Notes: generated by a model from the letters alone, not told the origin. Numbered from the stretch's first letter, positions 1 to 9,052 are shown. The stretch is 64,000 nucleotides of DNA from Abditibacteriaceae bacterium (GCA_019239895.1 JAFAZH010000043.1:1-64000); one strand, 5' to 3'. A program made the numbers and translations.

Positions 1-2
1 GC

Positions 3-125
3 AGTTTTGCCTGGGCCACTCGCTTTAGGCGCTTGGCCAAAGACTACGAACGCTTGCCGGAAACCGTCAAGGCACTCCATCTGCTGGCTTTCGTTTGCCT
101 TATGCTCACTAATCTGTTCCATTAA
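3..125 (+). mobile_element. IS5-family transposase, C-terminal fragment (runs in from left edge)
   Basis: The first bases of the window are open in one frame and end at TAA (123-125), giving 40 residues. They contain the stretches FRRLAKDYERLPET and LHLLAFVCLMLTNLF, which match the typical C-terminal end of IS5/IS4-type DDE transposases (an arginine-rich RRL.KDYE block, then a hydrophobic helix). The catalytic part lies outside the window, so it cannot be judged whether the gene is intact. No terminal inverted repeat of the element could be picked out downstream. The palindrome at 188-274 is a member of a genome repeat family and not the IS end. Confidence 0.6.
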
Positions 126-187
126 GTTCATAACACGCTCTGAGCTGTTCTAACAAAATGGACTAAGCCGTATCGCAGGAGCTACGA

Positions 188-274
188 GTCATGTTGAGCG
201 CAGCGAAACATCTCGTAATTAGGAGTGAACGGAGGACTATTACACACGAGATGTTTCGCTGCGCTCAACATGAC
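188..274. repeat. Dispersed inverted repeat, family A, copy 1
   Basis: The 29-base arms at 188-216 and 246-274 are perfectly complementary (GTCATGTTGAGCGCAGCG... and its reverse complement) around a 29-base spacer. The same theme, GTCAT.[TC][TC]GAGC.. with an AA.ATCT or AA.CATCT core, recurs at 12292-12410, 48428-48531, 52764-52871 and 58101-58232, always between genes. The transcript would fold into a long hairpin. No T-run follows, so it is not an obvious terminator. Confidence 0.8.
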
Positions 275-335
275 CGAATTCTTATTATTGGTCAATCCCT
301 ATTTTGTGAGGTGTTCTTAATAACCAGAGAATAAA

Positions 336-1664
336 TTAGATTTTTCTAGAAGGCACATGCTCTCGAATCGGGCGAATCATCATGGTGCCCACCAGGAGAT
401 AGATAAGGACAACGAACAACACCACACGATAACCAAAGCCTTGCGCTACGTGCTGATTAAAGAAGTAGGCGATGAGGCCACCAATGAGCGGGGCCACGAC
501 TTGCGGCACCGTAAAGGCAACATGCCAGATGCCCATGTAGCGGGCTTCGTCATGGTCAGGCAAAAGAGTCGTGACAAAAGCCCAATCTACCGCGGCAAAT
601 GCGCCGAAGCCCGCCCCAAAAATAAAAGCTGCCACTAAAGCGACGGTGATGGATGTTGTCAATAGAAACACCAGAGCGGCTACCCCGGTGAGAATGGTGG
701 AAGCATAAACGACCTTCTTTTTTGAAATGCGGTCGCTCAAAATCCCCGCTGGAAAGTTGCCTAATAAGCCAGAAACGGTCGTGATGACGAAAATTCGCGT
801 GACTATGGCTGTAGCCTTTGGTTGCGGTGTGTGCAGCGAGTCCTGAACATAATAAAGTAGAAACTCAGTGGCGGAGTAGAACCCCATGTTAATGATAAAG
901 CGCGAAGCGATGAGGCGAAAGAAATCAGGATGTTCGCGTGCATTGAAGCGAAATGAGTCCCGCACAGCTTGGAGCAGTTGAGATGAACCAGTTCCCTCGG
1001 ATGGGCTGGCGGCGGAAACTTCTGGCACCCGCCAAACGGTGAAAAGCATCGCCCCGGTTAAGAGGATCATCAGCGTGTACATAATCTGTGCTAGGCCACC
1101 GGGCTTAGTGATGAGCAGGCCGCAAAGTATTAGCCCCCCCAATTGTCCCAACAGGCTACCCATGCCCATATAGGCGGAAGCCGTGCCCTGGCGCTCCTTG
1201 GGCACTAAGTCGGGCACTAATGCCTGGTAGGGCGAAGTCGCCAGCGTCGTCCAGAATTGTATCAGGCAGAAATCCACCATTAAGGCCGGTATGGAATGCA
1301 CATGCGCCAGCCAGAAGAGGGCGGGCAAAACGCATAGCGTGCCCACAATCATGTAGGGGCGTCGCTTGCCCATCTTCCAGCGCGAGCGGTCACTTAAGGT
1401 GCCTGCCAGGAGGCCGATAATCGTGGAGACAAAAGCTCCGATAGCTAAAGTCCAACCCAGATAAAGGTCTTTCTGATTGCCCGTCATCTGGGCGACGAGG
1501 TTCTGGATAACAATCGTAATCATGCCCGCCCACAGGAACGAGAGGGCAAACCAGAAGATGCTCAGTTGAAAGTAAAAGAAAGCTGTCTGGGGAGGATAAT
1601 GCTTATCCGTTGTGGGCAAATCCTGAACAGGATGGGGTGCAGCCTGGTTGATTCTAGCAGCCAT
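336..1664 (-). CDS. MFS transporter, GPH/SLC45-like (probable sugar carrier)
   Basis: This is a 442-residue integral membrane protein with about twelve hydrophobic segments in two halves. After the second segment it carries the loop GTLSDRSRWKMGKRRPYM, the MFS D-R-x-G-K/R-R signature in the version used by GPH/SLC45-type glycoside carriers. A second, weaker copy (GILSDRISKK) opens the C-terminal half, as expected for the internal duplication. It probably moves a sugar or glycoside across the inner membrane by proton or cation coupling; the substrate cannot be told. The ATG at 1664 is preceded only by a weak purine tract. It stands alone, transcribed away from the regulator at 2007-3164. A drug exporter is less likely because of the loop type. 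Confidence 0.75.
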   Translation of the reverse strand: MAARINQAAPHPVQDLPTTDKHYPPQTAFFYFQLSIFWFALSFLWAGMITIVIQNLVAQMTGNQKDLYLGWTLAIGAFVSTIIGLLAGTLSDRSRWKMGKRRPYMIVGTLCVLPALFWLAHVHSIPALMVDFCLIQFWTTLATSPYQALVPDLVPKERQGTASAYMGMGSLLGQLGGLILCGLLITKPGGLAQIMYTLMILLTGAMLFTVWRVPEVSAASPSEGTGSSQLLQAVRDSFRFNAREHPDFFRLIASRFIINMGFYSATEFLLYYVQDSLHTPQPKATAIVTRIFVITTVSGLLGNFPAGILSDRISKKKVVYASTILTGVAALVFLLTTSITVALVAAFIFGAGFGAFAAVDWAFVTTLLPDHDEARYMGIWHVAFTVPQVVAPLIGGLIAYFFNQHVAQGFGYRVVLFVVLIYLLVGTMMIRPIREHVPSRKI

Positions 1665-2006
1665 AATTTTCTATCTAAATATGCAACATTTTTAGAATTG
1701 ATGCATTGTAGAGTAGCTGTTAAAGAGTAGCTGATGACTAAATCTGCTCTCTGCGAAGATTCTGTAGAGGAGATGCCACAATGAATCGAGATAATTTTAT
1801 CACGACGGCGTCTTGCCTGAGTTGTGACTGCTATCAAGCCTGTTTCACAGCGATAAAGCCAGCATCTCATCGGATGAGGTGTTGGCTCTATAAGCAGCGG
1901 GCCTGTCATTTAGGCTTAGCCAATTCAGACTCCGTGCTTTGCGGCTAAAAGAGGCTGGGCAGGGCTACCACGAAAGGTGTGGGATTAGGATTCCGCAACG
2001 CGAGAA
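1665..2006. other. Intergenic gap with no supportable gene
   Basis: About 340 bases between two leftward genes. An open frame on the minus strand extends from here into the MFS gene in a different frame; its composition is poor and it has no ribosome site, so it is not called. No clear hairpin terminator or promoter pair was found. Confidence 0.5.
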
Positions 2007-3164
2007 TCACTGATTATAATTATAGGTACGGCGTAGCAGTGCTTGTACTCGCGCTAACATTAATTCTGGTGCGAAGGGCTTCGTCACGTATTCATCAGCC
2101 CCTAACTTAAAGCCTTGCAATTGATCTTGAACATGGCTCAATTGAGTCATCATGATAATAGGCACATTGCTGATGTGGCGGATACGTCTACAAATTTCCC
2201 GCCCGCTCAGGTCTGGTAGCACCAGGTCCAAAAGCACCAGATGGGGATCCATCTGATGGAAGGTTGCTAAGCCTGTGGTGGCATCAAAAGCACAACAGCA
2301 CTCGAATCCGCTGGCCCCCAGACACAGACGAATGATGTTAGCCAGACCTGGATCATCTTCGATGATGAGGATGCGATAGCGTGCATCTACGGGTGGCTTA
2401 GGCGTGGACTTAAGCTGAACCGCCTGCGCCTCAATGTTGCGCGCGAGTTCGCGGGTGGCGGGGGATGGTCTATCCCCCATATCCGATAACGTTCTTTCTA
2501 AATCATGGTATTGTTTTAAGGCTGCGGTAGGGTTCCCGGAGACAGCGTAGAGGCGCATCACTTCGCGGTGAATGCCCTCGTGGACAGGATCTATGCAAAG
2601 CCCATAGCGGGCATACTCCAGTGATTTTTGCAATTCATTAGCGCGTTCGGAGTCTTCAATCAGTTGAGTTAGCGCCTGGAAGAAACGCACTTCTACCCGC
2701 ATTTGTGCGGCTACCACCCAACTCTCATAGTATCCTGCCATTGCTGGCCCATGATAGAGCTTGATGGCACTATCTAATAACTTCATTCTGTCGCCTGCGA
2801 TGGGCGTGCTTTCAGCCAATTTGAGTAATCTATCGAACTCAGCTAAATCGGTGCTTACGCAATCAGGATTCAAACCGACGCAAGTGCGCCCGGATTGGAG
2901 CACCGAGGAGCCAGGAGACCCTACTGTGGCCATATCCTGGCGCAAGTGAGTGAGAGTCACCCGTAACCTATTGCGTCCAGCTTCAAGTTCGCAATCGGGC
3001 CATAAGTGATCCACCAACTCATCGCGGCGATGGGCATAAGGAAAGTGATAAGCGAGGTACGCGAGCAATGATCCGGTTTTCTCATTACGAAATTTGTTGA
3101 GTACTTGACTGCCATACCGGACACAAAGACCACCGAAGAGTTCAATCCTATACTGCTGATTCAT
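2007..3164 (-). CDS. SARP-like regulator: winged HTH + BTAD + C-terminal receiver domain
   Basis: A 385-residue protein. Residues 1-90 look like the winged-helix DNA-binding domain of SARP/AfsR-type activators (FGGLCVRYG at the start, then RRDELVDHLWPD and RNRLRVTLTHLRQ). Residues about 95-250 fit the helical bacterial transcriptional activator domain (BTAD). Residues about 263-385 are a CheY-like receiver: acidic pocket IIEDD, phospho-acceptor Asp in LLDLVLPD, Thr in MMTQ, Lys in TKPF. It is presumably a phosphorylation-controlled transcription factor. The order is unusual: response regulators normally put the receiver first, whereas here it is C-terminal. The receiver-histidine kinase at 3716-4900, on the same strand upstream, is the natural candidate partner. 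The start ATG at 3164 directly precedes the conserved domain. Confidence 0.85.
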   Translation of the reverse strand: MNQQYRIELFGGLCVRYGSQVLNKFRNEKTGSLLAYLAYHFPYAHRRDELVDHLWPDCELEAGRNRLRVTLTHLRQDMATVGSPGSSVLQSGRTCVGLNPDCVSTDLAEFDRLLKLAESTPIAGDRMKLLDSAIKLYHGPAMAGYYESWVVAAQMRVEVRFFQALTQLIEDSERANELQKSLEYARYGLCIDPVHEGIHREVMRLYAVSGNPTAALKQYHDLERTLSDMGDRPSPATRELARNIEAQAVQLKSTPKPPVDARYRILIIEDDPGLANIIRLCLGASGFECCCAFDATTGLATFHQMDPHLVLLDLVLPDLSGREICRRIRHISNVPIIMMTQLSHVQDQLQGFKLGADEYVTKPFAPELMLARVQALLRRTYNYNQ

Positions 3165-3715
3165 AGGGAAGGGTTTTCTCTCATTAAGAAGTCGAACAAA
3201 AAATTTGTCTAATCCGAAGACGCTGCTGTGTTATTCCACATTAGTCCGTAGAGTTCATTCTCTACGACATTTGTGATTTCTTGCGAAAGTGTCCTAAATT
3301 ATACTAGTCAGGGTCAATCTGGTAGGTGACAGTTCAAGGGTCGTCATTGGGCAATGACGCTCCAGAGCGTGCGGGAAACGCGGAATAACGCGGAAATTAG
3401 CTCGCTGCCTCCCTGTGCGAATTGGGATGAGGACGCGTTCTATCAGGAATATACGCTGTGGACACCACTTTGTGGGGTTCAAGAGGTGCTGATTGAAAAG
3501 ATGTTGAAAACATGCGCAAAAATTGAGCACTTATTTGTTAATGTGGTAGGGGTGGGCAGACCCACGCGCCTCGAACTCGCACCTGCTGGTTGAGCCACGA
3601 CCATTTATACCTCTGCCTATAGAATTCTGGAACCGACCTTCAATACCCGGCTTGGTAATACCAGAGAGGCAAAGCCGATGAAATAGCGCGTGATAGCGGA
3701 TTTCTTACTAAAAAT
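3165..3715. other. Long intergenic stretch, no convincing gene
   Basis: About 550 bases separate two leftward regulatory genes. A 79-codon plus-strand frame (3354-3593) starts at an ATG without a ribosome site and resembles no family I know. Short open frames on the other strand mirror it. The part at 3545-3575 is G-rich with a small palindrome (GTGGGC/GCCCAC-like arms). This space presumably holds the promoter of the 2007-3164 gene, but no good -35/-10 pair was identified. Confidence 0.45.
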
Positions 3716-4900
3716 TCAGGTGTGAAGGTGAAGCGGGATAGTAAACGAGAATGTACTGCCTTGACCAAGCTCACTCTGCACTTGAATCTGGCCCCCGTGT
3801 GCCTCCACGATCATTTTGCAAAAGGTTAGACCCAGCCCCGTCGTCAGCGAGCGATCCCCTTTGCGCGTTTCCACCTGGCCGAATTTATCAAAGATTTTTT
3901 CTAAGGCTTCCGGGGGAATCCCTTCGCCAGTATCCGTAACGGTAAAGGACATAACCCCTTTTTGGGTTTCACGTCGCACGGCAATGGTTATCTGGCCGCC
4001 GCAAGGCGTGAACCTCATGGCATTACCCACCAAATTGAGCAGAGTGCGTTTTAGCTTATCAGGATCAGCCCAGACCAAACCCAGGTCGGGAGACGTATCT
4101 ACCACTAGCTCCTGCCGCTTATGGCGGGCTAAAAGCGTCACCTGCTGCAAAGTCTCTTCGATCAAGTTCTCAACTCTGATAGTGCGGTGATACAGTTGGA
4201 AACAGCCGCTTTCAATCTTGTTAATATCCAAGAGATCATTGACCATTGCCAACACGCTTTCCCCACCCTGTAAGGCAATCTCCAGGCACTCCAGTTGAGC
4301 CGCATTGATTGGCCCCAGGACGCGCACAGAGCCAATGCCAGTAATCAAGGAAGTCAGTGGAGTTCTAAGGTCATGGACAATCATCTGTGTGACGTTTTCT
4401 TTAAGCTGTTCCACTTCTTGGAGGCATTGGAGGCTTTTCTCAGCAACTTCCTTATCGGCACGAAGCTGCTCGGCCCGCTGGCTTTCCCGCACTTGCTGTG
4501 CATATTCGAGCACCTTATGCACGGTTATCTCGAAGTCGTTGAAATCAATCGGCTTAATCAAGAAGTCAAAGGCACCACAGTTCATGGCCGAGCGAATATT
4601 GTCAAGATCGCCATAAGCCGAAATGACAATAGATTGGACGGGTGGGCGATGTTGCTTAAGCCGGGCCAAAAGCGTTAGACCATCCATTTCTGGCATTCTG
4701 AGGTCGGTCAAGACAACATCAATGTCTTGGTGTCTGTCCAGAGCCTCCAGTGCTTTTATGCCATTAGGGGCGAACTGCAATTGCAGCTCACCAGCTTTGA
4801 GCCGTTTGCGAAGCTTTTGCCGTACCAGCGCCTCCATGTCTGGCTCGTCTTCAACCCATAGTAATTTTGCAGGCATAAGTCCCGAACTCCTGGCTGTCAT
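3716..4900 (-). CDS. Hybrid protein: receiver domain + histidine kinase
   Basis: This 394-residue cytosolic protein has no membrane segment. Residues about 11-130 form a receiver: WVEDEPD pocket, phospho-acceptor Asp in VLTDLRMPEMDG, Lys in IKPID. A coiled-coil linker (about 135-165) leads to a HisKA dimerisation helix with the H-box VHDLRTPLTSL, near residue 174. The HATPase_c domain follows: N-box LLNLVGNAMRFT, G1 DTGEGIPPE, F-box KIFDKFGQ, G2 GLGLTFCK. The receiver-first, kinase-last layout is typical of phosphorelay sensors that take their input from another kinase. With the regulator at 2007-3164 it may form a two-protein relay. The ATG at 4900 is followed by a short leader before the receiver; M10 is an alternative start. 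Confidence 0.88.
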   Translation of the reverse strand: MTARSSGLMPAKLLWVEDEPDMEALVRQKLRKRLKAGELQLQFAPNGIKALEALDRHQDIDVVLTDLRMPEMDGLTLLARLKQHRPPVQSIVISAYGDLDNIRSAMNCGAFDFLIKPIDFNDFEITVHKVLEYAQQVRESQRAEQLRADKEVAEKSLQCLQEVEQLKENVTQMIVHDLRTPLTSLITGIGSVRVLGPINAAQLECLEIALQGGESVLAMVNDLLDINKIESGCFQLYHRTIRVENLIEETLQQVTLLARHKRQELVVDTSPDLGLVWADPDKLKRTLLNLVGNAMRFTPCGGQITIAVRRETQKGVMSFTVTDTGEGIPPEALEKIFDKFGQVETRKGDRSLTTGLGLTFCKMIVEAHGGQIQVQSELGQGSTFSFTIPLHLHT

Positions 4901-5117
4901 TCCTGGCCTATTAGGTGCTTTTTAGAGAATCCTGCCTCATCCAAAATTTAATTGTTTTCACAACATGACATTAATGATGCGTTAATGATAAGTCTTTATA
5001 GTCATTGAAACATTATAGCGTTTTATCCTCGCCGCAGGGTCATGCAGCCAGCTTCGCCGGGTTAAAACGCAGTCTTCGATTTTAGTGCTACGGTGAAGCG
5101 TAGGATTACTGTCAAGC

Positions 5118-5123
5118 AGGAGG
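5118..5123 (+). promoter_or_regulatory. Strong Shine-Dalgarno (AGGAGG) that sets the start of the next gene
   Basis: A perfect AGGAGG lies five bases before the ATG at 5129. This favours 5129 over the in-frame GTG at 5093, which lacks a ribosome site. Confidence 0.7.
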
Positions 5124-5128
5124 AAGCG

Positions 5129-5923
5129 ATGCACAGAGCTGAAGCCAGGAGAGATGATGAGGAAATCTACCGTCTGAGTTCACGTTATAACTCTAACTGT
5201 CTCGCCTATGAGATACAGAACATGGATCAACTCAGGGATGTGGTTCGGCATTATATAAACGATTGGGGCGGTGCAACGAGCACACTTATTCAATTACCCC
5301 GCCCCAGCGATGGTATTGCAGCCTTCGCCTCCATCCTTTGTCGCGTGGCTCCCCATTATATCTTCAGCGCACAAAACAAGCCCCCGCGTCACCTTCAAAC
5401 GGCAGTAGCGATAGCATCCGCTCAATATATCTACCTGCCCCAGAAAGATATTGCATATCATATCAAGGGCCGCACTCCCAGTCTGATTCTATTAGGTGCA
5501 ACAGCGCAGACAGACTCTCAGACAAGCCCTACGGAACCCGATGCCCTCACCCATATTGGCTTTATTGTGCCGGAGATTTGCCCCCAAGAACTCCAACAGA
5601 GTCATTGCAAAGTTTGTATTCCTGAACATCCGAATGGTTCTATGGCCGCAGGCAATCCTCAGTCTGCGGTGCCGCCCCCTTTGCAATCCGGCAGCAAGTT
5701 GTCTAAGCCAGCTCCAATGAGTAAGAATGGCTGTGCAGCCCCGGCCACTACGCTCTTACGCGCACCTGTTGACATCAGGCCACTGTTAGAAGTTACCCTG
5801 CAGAGCTTCCGGCCTGCACCGTTGACACGACTTCAAAGACCTCGGCGGCCCCGCCACAGGTTACGACCAAGGCCACTGGCCGAAAGCTGCACTCGCCAGA
5901 GTCTATGCCCCATGCTGCGTTAG
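5129..5923 (+). CDS. Hypothetical protein, proline/arginine-rich C-terminal half
   Basis: A 264-residue protein that I do not recognise. The first 150 residues look like a folded domain with alternating helix and strand character (MDQLRDVVRHYI, SLILLGATA). The rest is rich in Pro, Ser, Arg and Cys and looks disordered or frame-damaged: the last 45 residues (LTRLQRPRRPRHRLRPRPL) read like out-of-frame G+C-rich DNA. There is no signal peptide or membrane segment. The gene lies just upstream of the Crp-like regulator on the same strand, with 123 bases between, and could share its transcript. The start is well supported by AGGAGG; the end may reflect a frameshift. Confidence 0.45.
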   Translation: MHRAEARRDDEEIYRLSSRYNSNCLAYEIQNMDQLRDVVRHYINDWGGATSTLIQLPRPSDGIAAFASILCRVAPHYIFSAQNKPPRHLQTAVAIASAQYIYLPQKDIAYHIKGRTPSLILLGATAQTDSQTSPTEPDALTHIGFIVPEICPQELQQSHCKVCIPEHPNGSMAAGNPQSAVPPPLQSGSKLSKPAPMSKNGCAAPATTLLRAPVDIRPLLEVTLQSFRPAPLTRLQRPRRPRHRLRPRPLAESCTRQSLCPMLR

Positions 5924-6046
5924 AGACTGCTGGAACTCCTCTTGAAGCGAGAGCAGATACCCTATGGGAGCATACGACTCACTGCATCTTTGTTTTCTGG
6001 GCAGCTTGAATCTAGACATTCAAATCGGTATTTGGAGGGAATTCTT

Positions 6047-6733
6047 ATGACGTTAGATTATCAGGCTTTGAGTCAAATAGAATTGTTTCGGGGCTTAACA
6101 CCGGTTCAGTTGACTCAAATAAGCACCATGTTATGCGTAAAGACGGTCCCTGCGGAAAAGAATGTGCTCCTGATGGGACAGGCGAACGAGGCAGTTTATA
6201 TCATTTTGAGGGGCACCGTTAGAGTCTATGTGGAGAATCAAGACGGCACGCATGTGGTTCTGGGCATCTTAGGCTCAGGCGAGATCATGGGAGAGGTCAG
6301 TGCTGTAGACAGCCTGGGCCACATTGCTAGTGTCAGAACGTTGGAAGTTTCCAGCCTCCTCTTTTTAGACCGCAGAACCTACCAGGAATGTCTCCAGACT
6401 ATGCCTCCCCTGGCTAATAACTTGAACCGCATTATGGCTCGCCGTTTGCGCAATGCCACCAAGCAAATCCAGTCCCTGGCTAAACAAGATGTCTATGCCC
6501 GCGTCGCCCGCCAGATACTGTCCTTTGCCTACCAATATAACGACGTGGCTGAACCGGGCACTGTTATCCCCCTGCGTCTCACCCAGACCGACCTGGCTAA
6601 CCTTATTGGGGCCTCCCGTGTCCGCGTCAATCAAGTCTTGGGTAACTATAAGCGCAACAACTACATATCAATAGACGGAAATCATCGTATTACCATTCAT
6701 AACCGTGCTGCCCTCGCCAAACGCTGCCATTGA
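6047..6733 (+). CDS. Crp/Fnr-family transcriptional regulator
   Basis: A 228-residue protein when started at the ATG at 6047, which has GGAGGGA seven bases upstream; an in-frame upstream ATG (5942) has no ribosome site. Residues about 5-120 are a cyclic-nucleotide-binding-type beta-roll (IELFRGLTPVQL, then GSGEIMGEVSAVDS, the phosphate-binding-cassette region). Residues about 145-215 are the Crp-type winged helix, with recognition region LTQTDLANLIGASRVRVNQVL. The cassette has GEIMGEVSAVD where cAMP-binding Crp proteins have GE.GE...; the ligand Arg-Ser pair is not obvious, so the ligand is uncertain. No Fnr-type cysteine cluster is present. The CHASE2-adenylate cyclase at 21.4 kb makes cAMP a conceivable ligand, but this is inference. 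Confidence 0.85.
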   Translation: MTLDYQALSQIELFRGLTPVQLTQISTMLCVKTVPAEKNVLLMGQANEAVYIILRGTVRVYVENQDGTHVVLGILGSGEIMGEVSAVDSLGHIASVRTLEVSSLLFLDRRTYQECLQTMPPLANNLNRIMARRLRNATKQIQSLAKQDVYARVARQILSFAYQYNDVAEPGTVIPLRLTQTDLANLIGASRVRVNQVLGNYKRNNYISIDGNHRITIHNRAALAKRCH

Positions 6734-6948
6734 TAGTCTCAGCGACTAAACAACCAACGTAAAAAGGGATTGGTTAAAAGCACGAATCCAACTGTGCTTG
6801 CTGCTTACAGGTGCGACCGAGGAGCAGAATCTTTACGCTATTCAGGTGGTGCCATCGTCGAGATTTTCTCTGGATTCCTCAGACGATGCAGGTGCAGCAA
6901 TTTGTAAGACTGATTTCAGCACCCTTAGCCATATCTTGCGAAGACACA

Positions 6949-6981
6949 AAAGGCTCACCAGCCAGATGCTGGTGAGCCTTT
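6949..6981 (-). terminator. Terminator hairpin behind tRNA-Glu
   Basis: Fourteen-base-pair perfect stem (6949-6962 with 6968-6981) and a five-base loop. On the minus strand it sits nine bases past the tRNA 3' end, with a T-rich end (CCTTTTGTG), so it fits as the tRNA terminator. It could also stop plus-strand transcripts from the Crp side. Confidence 0.7.
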
Positions 6982-6989
6982 GCTTGGTA

Positions 6990-7063
6990 TAGCCCGTAGG
7001 GGATTCGAACCCCTGATCTTCAGAATGAGAATCTGATGTCCTAGGCCTCTAGACGAACGGGCC
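6990..7063 (-). tRNA. tRNA-Glu (anticodon CUC)
   Basis: On the minus strand a 74-base cloverleaf can be drawn. The acceptor stem is GGCCCGU/ACGGGCU with discriminator A, and the D-arm contains TCTAGAGGCCTAGGA. The anticodon stem TCAGA/TCTGA closes the loop TTCTCAT, whose positions 34-36 read CTC. The T-arm is AGGGG-TTCGAAT-CCCCT. CCA is not encoded. The anticodon reads GAG codons. The transcript is flanked by a promoter at 7184-7212 and a terminator at 6949-6981. Confidence 0.95.
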
Positions 7064-7183
7064 GCTTATGGTATTGCTATTAAAAGTTCAACTCTTAAAC
7101 TTGCGCATTAAAGACACTATGCCTTCACAGTAATCTCTTTAATGCCAAATCTTATGTCTCTGATGGCATACCTTGCAGGAACC

Positions 7184-7212
7184 ATTATAATAAACAAGTT
7201 ATGTCTATGCAA
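7184..7212 (-). promoter_or_regulatory. Sigma70-type promoter, probably of tRNA-Glu
   Basis: On the minus strand TTGCAT (7212-7207) and TATAAT (7189-7184) are separated by exactly 17 bases. Transcription would begin near 7177 and run through tRNA-Glu, giving a leader of roughly 110 bases. The rest of 7064-7361 shows nothing else that I can support. Confidence 0.65.
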
Positions 7213-7361
7213 TAACACCCAAGAATCCCAACTCAGCTTGTTGAGGGATCAAAGTGATGGGATAGACCTGTAAAGCGTTAGTAATTAAATTTGAGGTCTG
7301 TGGTGCCAGTTAGCACTGGGAATCATGATGACCGTTGCTGGTGTCGGGACCCCAAGCGTGC

Positions 7362-8936
7362 TCAATTCCTAAAGCTAATTTTGTAAGCCAGAGCCGACGC
7401 ATTTGGAGCCTGGGTTGGTTTTTTGATAACTAAGGCATCGTCGCCCTGATTCCACTCTGGTTTCTCGTCGCTACCCAACAGTTGCACGGAGGCCACTGGC
7501 TTGTCTGCTAAAGTGGCATTCTTAGCGAGCGAAACGATCCTAATATCCTCCGCAGGCACACCTAGGCAAAAAGCGTACAGGACGCCATTCTTGGTCGTGA
7601 AACGAATGTCCTGGGCAGTGTATTTGACTTTGCCCTCGTTGAACGCGCCCGCTTTGACGGCAGGCGCACTGGCTGGCTTCTCGCCATAGATTTTCCAGGG
7701 GCGAGTGCCGTAGATGCCTTCGCCATTGACCGCAGTCCAGGTGGCGATTTCGTCCAGAGTTTTCAGCATATCCGGCTCTAAATCGCCTTCGGGCGTTTGC
7801 ACGATGTTGATAAGTAAATTGCCATTCTTGCTCACGATGTCCACCAGCATCTGGATCACATCTGTGCTGCTTTTGTATTGCTGGCCAGTACGATAAAACC
7901 AGTCGCCAATAGAAGTATCGGTTTGCCACGGGTTGGGGTTAATGCCATCCATCACGCCGCGTTCCAAATCCTGCACCCATTTGCCATCTGAGCTTTGCTT
8001 GCAGTTGTAAACCGCTTCCAATTTGCCGCCATGTCGGAGCATATCCTGGTTATAGTAATGTGCCAGCATGGAGCGGCCCACAGCGCCAAACGGCAACACG
8101 CTATCTGAGTAGAGTAGATCAGGATGGTAGTTATCAATCAGTTCCTTCACATCATTGAACCATTCCCGATGCCACTCAGGATTTTTGGTCAGCCAACCTG
8201 TATCGTCCGGCGCGGCTGGGGGGTGATAGAGGTCTTGATATTGCGGATCATTGCCATCATAGGGCACGCCTGCCAGTGGCCCGGTCTTGTCGGCTCCGTG
8301 ACTGGTCTGAAACCAGGTATAACTGGCGGCCAGATGTTCTGAAACACCAAAGCGCAACCCCGCCGCTTGAGCCGCTTTTTGCCACAGGCCAACGACATCT
8401 TTGTGTGGCCCCATGTTAACTGCATTCCAACGGTGGAGCTTCGAGTTCCACAGGAAGAAGTTATCATGGTGCGAACCCATGCTCACGAAATATTTCGCAC
8501 CCGCTTTTTTGTATAGTGCCATAAGCTTTTCCGGGTCCCACTTTTCCGCTTTCCAGAGTGGGATGATGTCTTTGTAGCCCGCCTTCGAGGGATGGCCATA
8601 ACGCTGGAGATGGTCTTTGTAATCGCTATCACCCTCCTGATACAACTTCTTAGCATACCAGTCGCCATGACGCGGCACCGCCTGTGGCCCCCAGTGTGCC
8701 CAGATGCCAAATTTCGCATCTCGAAACCAATCAGGATATTGGTATTGTTGCAGCGATTCATCTGTCGGCTTGAACGGCCCAGGCGCAATTCCACTTGCCG
8801 CTACGATGGGCGCTACGGGTTGGGTCTGGGCCGTTTCCTGAGCCTGGCTGACTTGGGGTACTAAGGTAGCAAGGGTAGCAGACGCAGCCAGGGCTGCACC
8901 TTTCTTGAAGAGTTCCTGCCGATTGTCGTTTGACAT
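7362..8936 (-). CDS. Alpha-L-fucosidase, GH29 family (exported)
   Basis: This 524-residue glycosidase probably removes alpha-L-fucose from glycans with retention of configuration. An N-terminal signal-like segment (residues about 12-32, ending VSQAQ) suggests export; there is no twin-arginine motif. The GH29 (beta/alpha)8 barrel is recognisable from the opening DAKFGIWAHWGPQAVP with DWYAK, through KYFVSMGSHHDNFFLW (the His-His-Asp substrate region), to YHPDLLYSDS. In the last block Asp278 stands where GH29 enzymes carry the catalytic nucleophile. The end (NGNLLINIVQTPEGDL, then a beta-rich tail) is also typical. The length fits the family. It stands alone with no fucose-use genes nearby. The start ATG at 8936 lies behind a purine-rich AAAAGGAAAA stretch. 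Confidence 0.88.
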   Translation of the reverse strand: MSNDNRQELFKKGAALAASATLATLVPQVSQAQETAQTQPVAPIVAASGIAPGPFKPTDESLQQYQYPDWFRDAKFGIWAHWGPQAVPRHGDWYAKKLYQEGDSDYKDHLQRYGHPSKAGYKDIIPLWKAEKWDPEKLMALYKKAGAKYFVSMGSHHDNFFLWNSKLHRWNAVNMGPHKDVVGLWQKAAQAAGLRFGVSEHLAASYTWFQTSHGADKTGPLAGVPYDGNDPQYQDLYHPPAAPDDTGWLTKNPEWHREWFNDVKELIDNYHPDLLYSDSVLPFGAVGRSMLAHYYNQDMLRHGGKLEAVYNCKQSSDGKWVQDLERGVMDGINPNPWQTDTSIGDWFYRTGQQYKSSTDVIQMLVDIVSKNGNLLINIVQTPEGDLEPDMLKTLDEIATWTAVNGEGIYGTRPWKIYGEKPASAPAVKAGAFNEGKVKYTAQDIRFTTKNGVLYAFCLGVPAEDIRIVSLAKNATLADKPVASVQLLGSDEKPEWNQGDDALVIKKPTQAPNASALAYKISFRN

Positions 8937-9052
8937 TTAGTTTTCCTTTTTCCTTAAAAATAATTTCATAGCGGATGCTTGAAGGTGGCTAATCCTAGCA
9001 TTAGGGTATCATGCCCCGATTTTTACCATTACGGCAAGTTAGGCACTCTTTA

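Noticed and set aside
1562..1909. Open frame on the minus strand overlapping the MFS gene start
   Set aside because: Different frame from a clear gene, no ribosome site, no recognisable composition.
3354..3593. 79-codon plus-strand frame in the 3165-3715 gap
   Set aside because: No ribosome site, no family resemblance, overlapped by mirror frames.
6798..6992. 64-codon frame between the Crp gene and tRNA-Glu
   Set aside because: It runs through the terminator hairpin and into the tRNA gene, so it is not a credible gene.
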